A stretch of 64,000 bases of DNA from Candidatus Lindowbacteria bacterium RIFCSPLOWO2_12_FULL_62_27 (GTDB lineage: Bacteria > Lindowbacteria > 2-12-FULL-62-27), in contig MFPR01000006.1 in assembly GCA_001784175.1 (NCBI GenBank), positions 186,001 to 250,000 on the forward strand, given 5' to 3'. How positions within the stretch are numbered: the first letter of the stretch is position 1; each line of letters starts with the position of its first letter. Shown here piece after piece: positions 1 through 7,374 of this stretch. A model generated the notes under the pieces. That model had not been told where the DNA came from and ran no database searches. It saw only the letters and a program-made list of their open reading frames with translations. The position numbers were made by a program, and so were the translations under genes.

Positions 1-1
1 G

Positions 2-631
2 AACCCCCGCTATGTGGAGTTTCTCCGCCGGGAGGGGCTGTCCAAGGAGGAAAAAAGTTACTTGAAGGAAAAAATGAACAACGCGCGCTGGATCCTGAAT
101 ACGCTTCACCAGCGCAATCTGTCGCTCTATCTGGTGGCCCGGTACATCGTCGACGTTCAGCCCGATTTTTTCCGCGGGCAGTTCGACAAGCTGCGGCCGC
201 TCACGCTCAAGCAGGTGGCGGACACGCTGGCCCTGTCGATCTCCACCGTCAGCCGGCTCAGCAACCGGAAATACGCCGACACCCCGGTCGGCCTCTTTCA
301 GCTCAAGTACTTTTTCTCCAACAGCGTCCTGACCGAGTCGGGACAGAGCCTGTCGAGCCGTTCGGTCAAGCAGAAGATCCGGATGATGATCGATTCGGAG
401 GACGCGGCCGTGCCTCTGTCCGATGTCGACATTCTGGACCGGCTCAACACGGAGGGTATCCGGATCCAGCGCCGGACGGTCGCCAAGTACCGCGAATCGA
501 TGAGCATTCTGCCCCGGCGGCTCCGCCGCACGGCTGCGGGCCCCGGTCCGCCGGACGCCGCGGAGCCCGTGGAAACCGACGGGGAATCATTCCAAGGAGG
601 AACGCATGCAGCTCAAAGTGACAGGACGTGA
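2..631 (+). CDS. rpoN: RNA polymerase sigma-54 factor, C-terminal part
   Basis: The 5' end lies before the window; about 209 C-terminal residues are present. Sigma-54 directs RNA polymerase to -24/-12 promoters that need an AAA+ activator. The family is recognised by the DNA-binding helix-turn-helix (TLKQVADTLALSISTVSRLSNRKY), which recognises the -12 region, and near the end by the RpoN box, here RRTVAKYRE inside IQRRTVAKYRESM. A proline/glutamate-rich tail of roughly 40 residues follows the box and is longer than usual. The stop overlaps the start of hpf by 26 bases, so the Shine-Dalgarno of hpf (AAGGAGG, 594-600) is inside rpoN. The rpoN-hpf-pts order is common in proteobacteria. Identity is secure; only the missing N-terminus is unknown. 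Confidence 0.95.
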   Translation, partial: NPRYVEFLRREGLSKEEKSYLKEKMNNARWILNTLHQRNLSLYLVARYIVDVQPDFFRGQFDKLRPLTLKQVADTLALSISTVSRLSNRKYADTPVGLFQLKYFFSNSVLTESGQSLSSRSVKQKIRMMIDSEDAAVPLSDVDILDRLNTEGIRIQRRTVAKYRESMSILPRRLRRTAAGPGPPDAAEPVETDGESFQGGTHAAQSDRT

Positions 632-1148
632 TTTTCCACTGACGCGATCATTGAAGGACTACGTCGAGCGGCGCCTGGAGCGGGTGGAGCGGCACGTGCC
701 GCGGATCATCCGCGTGGACGCGATTTTACGGATGGAGCGGAACGACCACATCGCGGACATCCGGCTGAGCGCCGCCAAGTTCAAGCTCGCCGTGAGCGGC
801 CGGTCGACGGAGAGCATGTACGCCTCGATCGACGACGCGATCGGCAAGCTCGAGCGCGTGTCGATGCGGCAGAAGGAGCGCAAGATCCAGACGCCGCGCC
901 AGCGCGCCATCCGCGACCACCGGGCGCGGGCCGCCCGGCAGGACCGGGAGGCCGGCGCGGACGACGGGGATGTGGTGAAGGTGACGAAACTCTGGGTGAA
1001 GCCGATGAGCGTCGACGAGGCGATGCTGCAGCTCAAGACGCTCGACTATTCATTTTTTGTTTTTCAGGACGCGGAGGACAGTCACGTCAAAGTCATTTAC
1101 CGGCGAAACGACCTGACGATGGGTCTGATCGAGCCGGATGTTGCGTAA
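606..1148 (+). CDS. hpf: Ribosome hibernation-promoting factor, long form
   Basis: A 180-residue protein of the HPF/YfiA (RaiA) family, which binds the 30S subunit in the tRNA/mRNA channel and promotes dimerisation of idle ribosomes. Residues 1-100 form the HPF fold (MQLKVTGRDFPLTRSLKDYV start, then basic helices). Residues about 120-180 form the extra C-terminal domain of the long form, ending with YSFFVFQDAEDSHVKVIYRR, which mediates 100S dimer formation in species that have it. The start is fixed by AAGGAGG at 594-600. It overlaps the 3' end of rpoN, a neighbour that is conserved in many Gram-negative bacteria. A basic, alanine-rich linker separates the two domains. Confidence 0.95.
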   Translation: MQLKVTGRDFPLTRSLKDYVERRLERVERHVPRIIRVDAILRMERNDHIADIRLSAAKFKLAVSGRSTESMYASIDDAIGKLERVSMRQKERKIQTPRQRAIRDHRARAARQDREAGADDGDVVKVTKLWVKPMSVDEAMLQLKTLDYSFFVFQDAEDSHVKVIYRRNDLTMGLIEPDVA

Positions 1149-1175
1149 AAACGAAAGCGAGGTCTGCACCGAAGC

Positions 1176-1634
1176 ATGAGACTACTCGATATTTTGCCCC
1201 AAACGTGCATCAAGGCGGAGCTCCGTGGAAAGAACCGCCGGGAGGTCGTTCTGGAGCTTGTGGAACTTTTGACGAAATCCGGCGCCGTGAAGGACAAGGC
1301 GAAGGTGATCGACGCGGTGATGGAGCGCGAGAAGCTGATGAGCACGGGGATCGGCAACGGCGTTGCGATCCCGCACGCGAAGACCAGCTCCTGCTCGCGT
1401 CTCTGCGCCGCCCTGGGCCGCTCGAGCGGCGTTCCCTTCGACGCGCTGGACGAAAAACCCGTCAAGCTTGTTTTCCTGCTGGTCACCCCCGAAGCCGAAA
1501 CGGGCCCGCACATCAGCGCCCTAGCCCGCATCTCGCGGCTGCTCAAGCACAAAGTTTTCAAGGATTCCCTTCTTGCGGCGAAAGGCGAAGCCGAGATTTA
1601 CCGCATCATCGAAGAGGAGGAGCGGAAGCGCTAG
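1176..1634 (+). CDS. ptsN: PTS EIIA component of nitrogen (Ntr)/fructose type
   Basis: A 152-residue EIIA domain of the fructose/Ntr family. It accepts phosphate from HPr on a histidine and mainly acts as a regulator rather than in sugar transport. The active-site histidine is His67 in the motif GVAIPHAKTSS. The N-terminus begins MRLLDILPQTCIKAELRGKN, typical of PtsN. It lies between hpf and hprK, the usual regulatory-PTS neighbourhood, and HPr and EI for its phosphorylation are encoded about 6 kb downstream in the same array. No membrane component is fused to it. The Ntr assignment over fructose-specific EIIA rests on context. Confidence 0.9.
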   Translation: MRLLDILPQTCIKAELRGKNRREVVLELVELLTKSGAVKDKAKVIDAVMEREKLMSTGIGNGVAIPHAKTSSCSRLCAALGRSSGVPFDALDEKPVKLVFLLVTPEAETGPHISALARISRLLKHKVFKDSLLAAKGEAEIYRIIEEEERKR

Positions 1635-1643
1635 GCGCCGCGG

Positions 1644-2654
1644 ATGGGACTTCCCGTCAGGGAACTATTCAAAAACGAGCGGAGCCTGCATCTGCAGTTC
1701 GTGGCCGGGGATGGCGGCCTGAGCCGGATCATCCGCACCTCGGAGATCGTGCAGCCGGCCGCCGCCTTCGCCTCGGGACTCTGGCCGCCCCGGTACCGGG
1801 GCCGGCGCCAGGCCGAGGCGGTGGGCCGGATCAATCGCCGGATCGCGCCGCGGTTCAAGATCGCCAAACCTCTGCAGGGCGCCGTCTGGGTCATCGGGTC
1901 CCTCGAGATGGCGGCGCTTTTGTCGGCGCCGGCGGCGCTGCGCACGCGATTCATTGAATTTTTCAAGCGCCTGAACCCCGCCGCCGCCGTCTTCACGGAC
2001 GGCCTGTCGCCCGCCCGGCTGGACCCGGACCTGGTGCGGCAATCCTCGATCCCGATGTTCACGACGCGGCTGACCTACACCCATTTTCTCGCGGCCTTCT
2101 ACACGTTTCTGGAAAACCGCCTGGCGCCGAAGACGGACGCCCACGGGACCTTTGTCACGCTCTTCGGCCTCGGCGTGCTCATCATGGGCCCGAGCGGCGT
2201 CGGAAAGTCCGAGATCGCGCTGTCGCTCATCGAGCGCGGCCACCGTCTGGTGGCGGACGACATCGTTCAGATCCGCCTGCAGCAGAACCGGGAGCTGATC
2301 GGCTCGGCGCCGGAGCTGGGCCGGCACCACATGGAGATCCGGGGTCTTGGGATTCTGAACGTCCGGCAGCTTTTCGGTGTCGCGGCCGTGGTGGACGAAC
2401 AGCCCATCGACCTCGTGGTCGACCTTCTGCCGCAGACCGCGCGCCGCCGCCACGAGGAGCGGCTGGGGGAGGTCCGGAGCAAAAAGATTCTGGGCGTGCA
2501 GGTCCCGCACGTGGTCGTGCAGGTGCGGACGGGCCGGCACATGGCCGTGATCATCGAGGCGGCCGCGCGGAACCACAAACTGCGGTCGATCGGCTACGAC
2601 ACCGCCGAATCCTTCCGGCGCCGCCTGGCGCGGCACCTGCTCGGCAAGTCTTGA
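1644..2654 (+). CDS. hprK: HPr kinase/phosphorylase
   Basis: A 336-residue bifunctional enzyme that phosphorylates and dephosphorylates the regulatory serine of HPr, linking carbon state to PTS activity. The C-terminal half carries the Walker A loop GPSGVGKS (residues 182-189), the preceding HGTFVTLFGLGVLI with His167, an ADD motif (residues about 205-207) and the family signature around MEIRGLGILNVRQLFG. The N-terminal domain is the less conserved HprK_N. Its target serine is present in the HPr encoded at 7071-7373. The stop overlaps the start of rapZ, so the two are probably translated together. Confidence 0.95.
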   Translation: MGLPVRELFKNERSLHLQFVAGDGGLSRIIRTSEIVQPAAAFASGLWPPRYRGRRQAEAVGRINRRIAPRFKIAKPLQGAVWVIGSLEMAALLSAPAALRTRFIEFFKRLNPAAAVFTDGLSPARLDPDLVRQSSIPMFTTRLTYTHFLAAFYTFLENRLAPKTDAHGTFVTLFGLGVLIMGPSGVGKSEIALSLIERGHRLVADDIVQIRLQQNRELIGSAPELGRHHMEIRGLGILNVRQLFGVAAVVDEQPIDLVVDLLPQTARRRHEERLGEVRSKKILGVQVPHVVVQVRTGRHMAVIIEAAARNHKLRSIGYDTAESFRRRLARHLLGKS

Positions 2655-3520
2655 GCCTGGACTTCGTCATCATCACCGGCCTGTCGGGGGCCGGCAAGAG
2701 CACGGCGCTGCGCACGTTCGAAGACATCGGCTTTTACTGCATGGACAACCTCCCGCCCCAGCTTCTGCCAAAATTCGCCGAGGTGATCTTGAGCTCGAAG
2801 GCGTACAGCCGCGTGGCTACCGTCTGCGACGTGCGCTCGCAGAACGTCTCCGACGAACTTCTGGCCGCGCTCGCGGAACTGTCCGGCCATGAGGGGGTCC
2901 AGCCGCTTCTGATTTTTCTCGACGCCGGCCTTCCCGTGCTCCTCCGCCGGTTCAGCACGACGCGCCGCAAGCACCCGCTGGGCGCGGCCGAGGGACTGGA
3001 GCGGAGCATCGAGCGGGAGCGCGGGCTTTTGCTCGCCCTGCGGGAGAAGGCCGACATTCTGCTGGACACGAGCGACCTGTCGCTGCGGGAATTCCAGGAG
3101 AAGCTGATCGATTTTTTTTCGACCGACGAGCGCCCGCGCCTGCTGGTGTATCTCACCTCGTTCGGCTACAAGTTTGGCCTGCCGACCTCGGCCGATATCG
3201 TGCTGGACGTGCGGTTTTTGCCCAACCCTTTTTATGATTCCGCCCTCACGCACCAGACCGGCCTTGATCCCGGCGTGCGGGAGTTTGTGCTCAAGACCGA
3301 TGACGCGCGGATTTTTCTGGAAAAGACGGAGGACTGGTTTTCGTTTCTGATCCCCAAATATGTGGAGGAGGGCAAGTCGCATCTCGGAATTTCCATCGGA
3401 TGCACCGGCGGCCGCCACCGGTCGGTCGTGGTCGCCGAGCGCCTGAAATCCTTCTTCGAATCCCGATTCGGCCCCGGGCTCCTCTCGGTCAGCGTCCTGC
3501 ACCGGGACGTCGGCAAATAA
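2651..3520 (+). CDS. rapZ: RNase adapter / nucleotide-binding protein RapZ family
   Basis: A 289-residue RapZ/YvcJ-family protein. In E. coli RapZ binds glucosamine-6-phosphate and guides RNase E to the sRNA GlmZ; in other phyla the role is less clear. The N-terminal P-loop is GLSGAGKS (residues 9-16) followed by FEDIGFYCMDNLPP, a family hallmark. The C-terminal domain ends with GISIGCTGGRHRSVVVAE, also diagnostic. The start codon is TTG at 2651, inside the hprK stop (TTGA overlap); length and alignment to the family support it. rapZ beside hprK and yvcK is a widely conserved cluster in bacteria that use HPr kinase. Confidence 0.93.
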   Translation: MSLDFVIITGLSGAGKSTALRTFEDIGFYCMDNLPPQLLPKFAEVILSSKAYSRVATVCDVRSQNVSDELLAALAELSGHEGVQPLLIFLDAGLPVLLRRFSTTRRKHPLGAAEGLERSIERERGLLLALREKADILLDTSDLSLREFQEKLIDFFSTDERPRLLVYLTSFGYKFGLPTSADIVLDVRFLPNPFYDSALTHQTGLDPGVREFVLKTDDARIFLEKTEDWFSFLIPKYVEEGKSHLGISIGCTGGRHRSVVVAERLKSFFESRFGPGLLSVSVLHRDVGK

Positions 3521-3523
3521 TCC

Positions 3524-4783
3524 ATGGCGCGCACGCTCTGGCGGCTCTTCATGACGCCCGGCCTGTACATCAAGCGCTGGATGCTCTTGTGCGCGGTCGG
3601 AACGTTCATGACCTACTGGGGCCTGCACCGGATCCGGGACGAGATGGCGAAATACGAGATCAAATACAATCTGCAGTTTCTCCTGATCGGATTCGGTCTT
3701 GCCTTTGTGCTCTTCGGTCTCTACAAGCTGATCTCCTCGGCGCTCAAGTATGCCGGGTTCACCCGCCGGGCGCTTCTGGCGCGCCTCGTGGACGAATCGT
3801 ACCTGGCGCTTGGCCCCAAAATCGTCGTGATCGGCGGCGGCACCGGTCTGGCGACGCTTCTGGCCGGGCTCAAGCGCCGCACGTCGAACCTCACCGCCTG
3901 CGTGACGGTGACGGACGAAGGCGGCAGTTCCGGCCGGGTGCGGGACGCGTTCGGAATTGTGGCGCCCGGCGACATCCGGAACTGCATCGTGGCCCTTTCC
4001 AACGCCCCCGCGCTCCTTTCGGAATTGTTCAATTACCGCTTCGAGGAGGGCGACGGCCTGAAAGGCCACAGCCTCGGCAATCTCTTCATCGCCGCGCTGA
4101 CGCGGATCACCGGCAGTTTCGAGCGCGCCGTCGAGGAGTCGTGCCGCGTGCTGTCGACGACCGGCCGCGTCTACCCGCTCACGCGCGCGAACATCCGGCT
4201 CGTCGCGGAGCTTGCGGACGGCCGGGAGGTTCGTGGGGAGGCGCTGATCGGCAAGTCGGGCGGCGCGATCCGGAATTTGCGGATCGAGCCGGCGGAGTTT
4301 GAAGTAACGCCGGAGGTGGTCTCCGCGATCCTGGCCGCGGATCTTGTGCTGATCGGCCCCGGCAGCCTGTACACCAGCATCATGCCGAACCTGATTCCCG
4401 GCAAGTGCAGGCAGGCGCTGCTGGAAACCCGCGCGCCGGTGATTTATATTTGCAACATCATGACCCAGTCCTCCGAGACCCTGGGATTCACCGCCTCCGA
4501 TCACGTGCGCGCGATTTACGGGCACACGCCGGACCTCTTTGACTGGATCGTCGTCAACACGGCGTCGCCGCCGGCGCAGTACCTCGACAAGTACGGCCAG
4601 GAGGGCGCGGCGCCGGTCCGCGCCGATCGGGAGGGTCTTGAGAAGCTGGGCCTCCGGGTCATTTCCGGCGATTTTCTAAAAGGCGACGTGCCGGTTCAGA
4701 CCGCCGAAGGCCCCAAGCACGTGCTGCGGCACGACGCGGAAAAATTGACCGAAAGCATTCTGCGCTTATGCCGACCGACGTAG
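3524..4783 (+). CDS. yvcK: YvcK/CofD-like gluconeogenesis factor with membrane anchor
   Basis: A 419-residue protein with two predicted transmembrane segments (residues about 18-35 and 48-68) in front of a CofD/YvcK-like domain. That domain starts KIVVIGGGTGLATLLAGLK and has the strongly conserved block VTVTDEGGSSGRVRD and PGDIRNCIVALSN. YvcK proteins bind UDP-sugars and are needed for cell-wall precursor supply on gluconeogenic carbon in Bacillus; a sugar-nucleotide sensing role here is inference. Membrane-anchored versions are less common than the soluble form. It follows rapZ by 3 bases and overlaps the EIIA gene by 16 bases. Confidence 0.88.
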   Translation: MARTLWRLFMTPGLYIKRWMLLCAVGTFMTYWGLHRIRDEMAKYEIKYNLQFLLIGFGLAFVLFGLYKLISSALKYAGFTRRALLARLVDESYLALGPKIVVIGGGTGLATLLAGLKRRTSNLTACVTVTDEGGSSGRVRDAFGIVAPGDIRNCIVALSNAPALLSELFNYRFEEGDGLKGHSLGNLFIAALTRITGSFERAVEESCRVLSTTGRVYPLTRANIRLVAELADGREVRGEALIGKSGGAIRNLRIEPAEFEVTPEVVSAILAADLVLIGPGSLYTSIMPNLIPGKCRQALLETRAPVIYICNIMTQSSETLGFTASDHVRAIYGHTPDLFDWIVVNTASPPAQYLDKYGQEGAAPVRADREGLEKLGLRVISGDFLKGDVPVQTAEGPKHVLRHDAEKLTESILRLCRPT

Positions 4784-5163
4784 CGCGCCGGGCCGTTCTG
4801 GTGGTCACCCACGGCGGCGTGGGCGGCGAGCTGGTGGCCGTGGCGAGGGAACTGTTGGGCGACATCCCTCACCTGGCGGCCGTTTCCGTGACCGCGCGGG
4901 ACTCGATGGAGGAAGTGTCGGCGAAGATCGAGAAGTGGGCATTGAAGATTCCTGCCGGCGCCCGGGCCGTGATCCTGACGGATCTCAAGAATTCCAGCGC
5001 GACCGTGTCCGCGCTCACGCTTTCAAAAAAATATCCGCTCGATTGTCTCTGCGGCGTCAATCTGCCGCTGCTCCTCAAAGCGCTCTCGCCCTCCGATGCC
5101 GGCCTCCCGGACCTGGTGGCGGCGGGCCGGACCGGAATTGACGTCGTAGGGAAATCCAAATGA
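4768..5163 (+). CDS. PTS EIIA component, mannose family
   Basis: A 131-residue single-domain EIIA of the mannose/sorbose family. It takes phosphate from HPr on His15 (motif VVTHGGVGGEL) and passes it to EIIB. The fold is the compact Man-type EIIA: SVTARDSMEEVSAKIEKW then AVILTDLKNSSA, where the DL-NSS stretch resembles the DLFGGTP loop of better-known members. It overlaps yvcK at its start and EIIB at its end, the first of four genes for a complete mannose-type permease. The sugar substrate cannot be inferred; no sugar kinase or glycosidase is adjacent. Confidence 0.88.
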   Translation: MPTDVARRAVLVVTHGGVGGELVAVARELLGDIPHLAAVSVTARDSMEEVSAKIEKWALKIPAGARAVILTDLKNSSATVSALTLSKKYPLDCLCGVNLPLLLKALSPSDAGLPDLVAAGRTGIDVVGKSK

Positions 5164-5639
5164 GCATCGCTCTCATTCGGGTCGACGACCGCCTGGTTCA
5201 CGCGCAGGTGGTGGTGGGGTGGATCGAGTATCTTCAGTGCAACCGGGTCTTGGTGGCCGACGACGGGGTGGCGGACGATCCTGACCGGGTGGACCTCTTT
5301 CGCATGGTGATCCCGCAGGAGGTCCAGTTGGACGCGTTGGATATTCACAGCCTGGCCGGCGACTGGGCGGATCTCGCCGCCTCACCCGATCCGACGCTCC
5401 TGTTGTTTGCGAATCCGCTCACGCTGGCGACCGCGGTGGATATGGGCGCGCGCCCGGCCTCGGTAAATCTGGGCGGGATGCACGTGGCGCCGGGCCGCAG
5501 GCAGTGGATGCACGGTCTTTATGCATCGGACAGCGAGATCGCCGCGGTCCGAAGGCTGATCGGCCTGGGGATCGATTTCGAAATCCGCCTCATCCCGACA
5601 GCCGCGCGCCAGGAAGTCGACGGTGATTTTGAGGCATGA
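5160..5639 (+). CDS. PTS EIIB component, mannose/fructose/sorbose family
   Basis: A 159-residue EIIB of the mannose family. The phosphorylated residue is His14 in IRVDDRLVHAQVVVGW, a near-invariant family motif; phosphate is passed from EIIA to the sugar bound by EIIC/EIID. The protein also carries VLVADDGVADDP, typical of the region after the first strand. It starts by ATGA overlap with EIIA and ends by the same overlap with EIIC. Both EIIA and EIIB keep their histidines, so the relay looks catalytically intact. Confidence 0.9.
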   Translation: MSIALIRVDDRLVHAQVVVGWIEYLQCNRVLVADDGVADDPDRVDLFRMVIPQEVQLDALDIHSLAGDWADLAASPDPTLLLFANPLTLATAVDMGARPASVNLGGMHVAPGRRQWMHGLYASDSEIAAVRRLIGLGIDFEIRLIPTAARQEVDGDFEA

Positions 5640-6301
5640 CCTTCACCGAAACCCTCCTGTTCTCTCTGGCCGCCGCCCTGCTGTCGCTGGACCAGATGGC
5701 CTGTTTTCAGATGCTGTTGTCGAGGCCCATTCTGACGGCCCTGATCCTGGGCGCCCTCTTCGGGAACCTGACGGACGCAGCCTTGGTGGGCGTCTGCCTT
5801 GAACTCTTGTTTGTCCGCACGATCTCCGTCAAGGAGCGCGCGTCGGCGGACCCGACCCTGGCGACCGCCGCGGCGCTGGGAGGCATCTGGGGTGTTTCGA
5901 CCGCCCTGCACCCACTGGCGCTCGCGCCTTTCGCCGCCGCGCTGGGCCTGCTGGCGTCCTTTCTCTCCAAGTGGTTTGACGTGAGGCTTCGGAACGTGAA
6001 TGTGACGCTTTCCCATGTGTTGCATCATGCGGGCATGATCCAGCTCACAGCGGCGGCCGCGCTTCTCGCCAAGTCATTCGGATTCTATTTCCTCACCATT
6101 CTCGCCGTGCAGGGCGCGCTGCCCAAGATCGTGGCCGCCCTTGGCGCGCACGCGCCGGCCGCTGGAGTCTTCGCCTGGCTGGCGCTGGTTCCCGTCTGCC
6201 TGGGCCACGCCTCCGCGACGCTGCAGCAGACCGTTCCTCGCGGCGTTTGGCTCTTGGGCTTGGGCGTGGGATTGGCGGGCGTACTGGCGGTGCGACTGTG
6301 A
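5636..6301 (+). CDS. PTS EIIC component, mannose/sorbose family
   Basis: A hydrophobic 221-residue membrane protein with about six to seven predicted transmembrane segments. Its position between EIIB and EIID and segments such as SRPILTALILGALFGNLTDA match the mannose-family EIIC, the channel half of the permease. The N-terminus (LLSLDQMACFQMLLSRPI) resembles the family block where EIIC members have a D-R/Q motif. It is somewhat shorter than typical transport EIIC proteins (about 250 residues), as is usual for the divergent versions in Deltaproteobacteria. Whether it still moves sugar is uncertain. Confidence 0.82.
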   Translation: MTFTETLLFSLAAALLSLDQMACFQMLLSRPILTALILGALFGNLTDAALVGVCLELLFVRTISVKERASADPTLATAAALGGIWGVSTALHPLALAPFAAALGLLASFLSKWFDVRLRNVNVTLSHVLHHAGMIQLTAAAALLAKSFGFYFLTILAVQGALPKIVAALGAHAPAAGVFAWLALVPVCLGHASATLQQTVPRGVWLLGLGVGLAGVLAVRL

Positions 6302-7074
6302 TCGGTCCGGCGCAGAGGATAGGAATATTTGCGCGCTCGTTTTTTGTCCAGGCCGCGTGGAACGCCGAGCGAATGCAAAACGTGGGATTTCTTTTCGCCC
6401 TGCGCCCCGCTCTGAAGCGAATCTGGGAGGGCGACCAAACCGGCTTCGAGGAGTCCTGCGCGCGCGCCTACGCGTTCGTCAACACGCATCCCTACTTCGC
6501 GCCCGCCGTGATGGGCGTCGCGCTTCACATCGAGGACAAGATCGCGACCGGCCTGGCACTTCCCGAGCGCGTGGATGAGGCGAAGACCCGGATCACCGGC
6601 CCGCTCAACGCGCTCGGCAGCCTGTGGTTCTGGGACCATCTGCGCCTCCTGTCTTTCCTGGCGGCCCTGCCGATCATTCTGTTTTCGTCTCCGGCGGCGG
6701 TGGCGGCCGGCGGCTGTCTCTTTTTTCTGATCTTCAATTTTTTCCACCTCCGCACCCGCTGGGTCGGCCTCACGCTCGGCCTCCGGCACGGTGAGGACAT
6801 GCTGCCGGACCTTCTCAGCCTCTTTCCGCCGAGACTGCTCCAGTCATTCCGGCGGGCCAGCGCGTTTCTCATCGGGCTTTTGACGCCGGTCCTCCTGGTG
6901 ATTGTCTCGGAGCGCCTGCCGCCGCCGGCGCCGGGCCCGTTTTCCGCCCTCGTCTCCGGACTGGTCATGGCCGTTACCGCGATGCTGGTCATCCACCGGC
7001 GCTGGCTCTCCGTCTATCAACTGTTGACCCTGGCCCTGGCGCTGGCAGTCGGAGTCGCGCGGTGGGCGCTGTGA
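6298..7074 (+). CDS. PTS EIID component, mannose family
   Basis: A 258-residue EIID, the second membrane subunit of mannose-type permeases. I chose the GTG at 6298 because it overlaps the EIIC stop (GTGA) and gives the typical start FARSFFVQAAWNAERMQNVGF; the conserved S(F/L)..Q..WN.ERMQN.GF block identifies the family. A second conserved stretch is FVNTHPYFAPAVMGVALHIED. The C-terminal third is very hydrophobic, with at least four predicted transmembrane helices. It pairs with the EIIC encoded just upstream. A longer reading frame extends upstream to 6247 but would overlap EIIC and lacks family similarity there. Confidence 0.87.
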   Translation: MIGPAQRIGIFARSFFVQAAWNAERMQNVGFLFALRPALKRIWEGDQTGFEESCARAYAFVNTHPYFAPAVMGVALHIEDKIATGLALPERVDEAKTRITGPLNALGSLWFWDHLRLLSFLAALPIILFSSPAAVAAGGCLFFLIFNFFHLRTRWVGLTLGLRHGEDMLPDLLSLFPPRLLQSFRRASAFLIGLLTPVLLVIVSERLPPPAPGPFSALVSGLVMAVTAMLVIHRRWLSVYQLLTLALALAVGVARWAL

Positions 7075-7373
7075 CCCGCCCGGCCCGGCCGCGCGCGCGG
7101 GGTGTCGTGCGGCAGACGCTCGTGATCCAGAACGTGTCCGGCCTGCACGCCCGCGCCGCCGCAAAACTTGTCCAGCTCTGCGAAAAATACAAATCGTCCA
7201 TCAAGCTCATCCGTGGCAGGTCCTCGGCGAACGCCAAAAGCATCATGGGCGTGATGATGCTGGAGGCCGCGCGGGGCGCGCGCCTGACCGTGGTGGCCCG
7301 CGGCGCCGACGCGTCGCCCTGCGTCAGGGCCATCGCGCGGCTGATCGACGGCAAGTTCGGCGAGGCCAAGTAG
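7071..7373 (+). CDS. ptsH: Phosphocarrier protein HPr
   Basis: A roughly 100-residue HPr, the small carrier that moves phosphate from EI to EIIA proteins. His26 in NVSGLHARAAAK is the EI site. Ser57 in ANAKSIMGVMML is the HPr-kinase site, consistent with hprK upstream. I chose the GTG at 7071, which overlaps the EIID stop as GTGA; an alternative GTG at 7062 adds three residues. Either way it has about 14 more N-terminal residues (basic, proline-rich) than E. coli HPr. It lies directly before ptsI, the classical order. Confidence 0.93.
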   Translation: MTRPARPRARGVVRQTLVIQNVSGLHARAAAKLVQLCEKYKSSIKLIRGRSSANAKSIMGVMMLEAARGARLTVVARGADASPCVRAIARLIDGKFGEAK

Positions 7374-7374
7374 C

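Noticed and set aside
2594-4525. 643-codon open frame on the minus strand opposite rapZ and yvcK
   Set aside because: High-GC shadow: the plus-strand genes have clear family motifs; the minus frame is Arg/Gln/His-rich with no domain.
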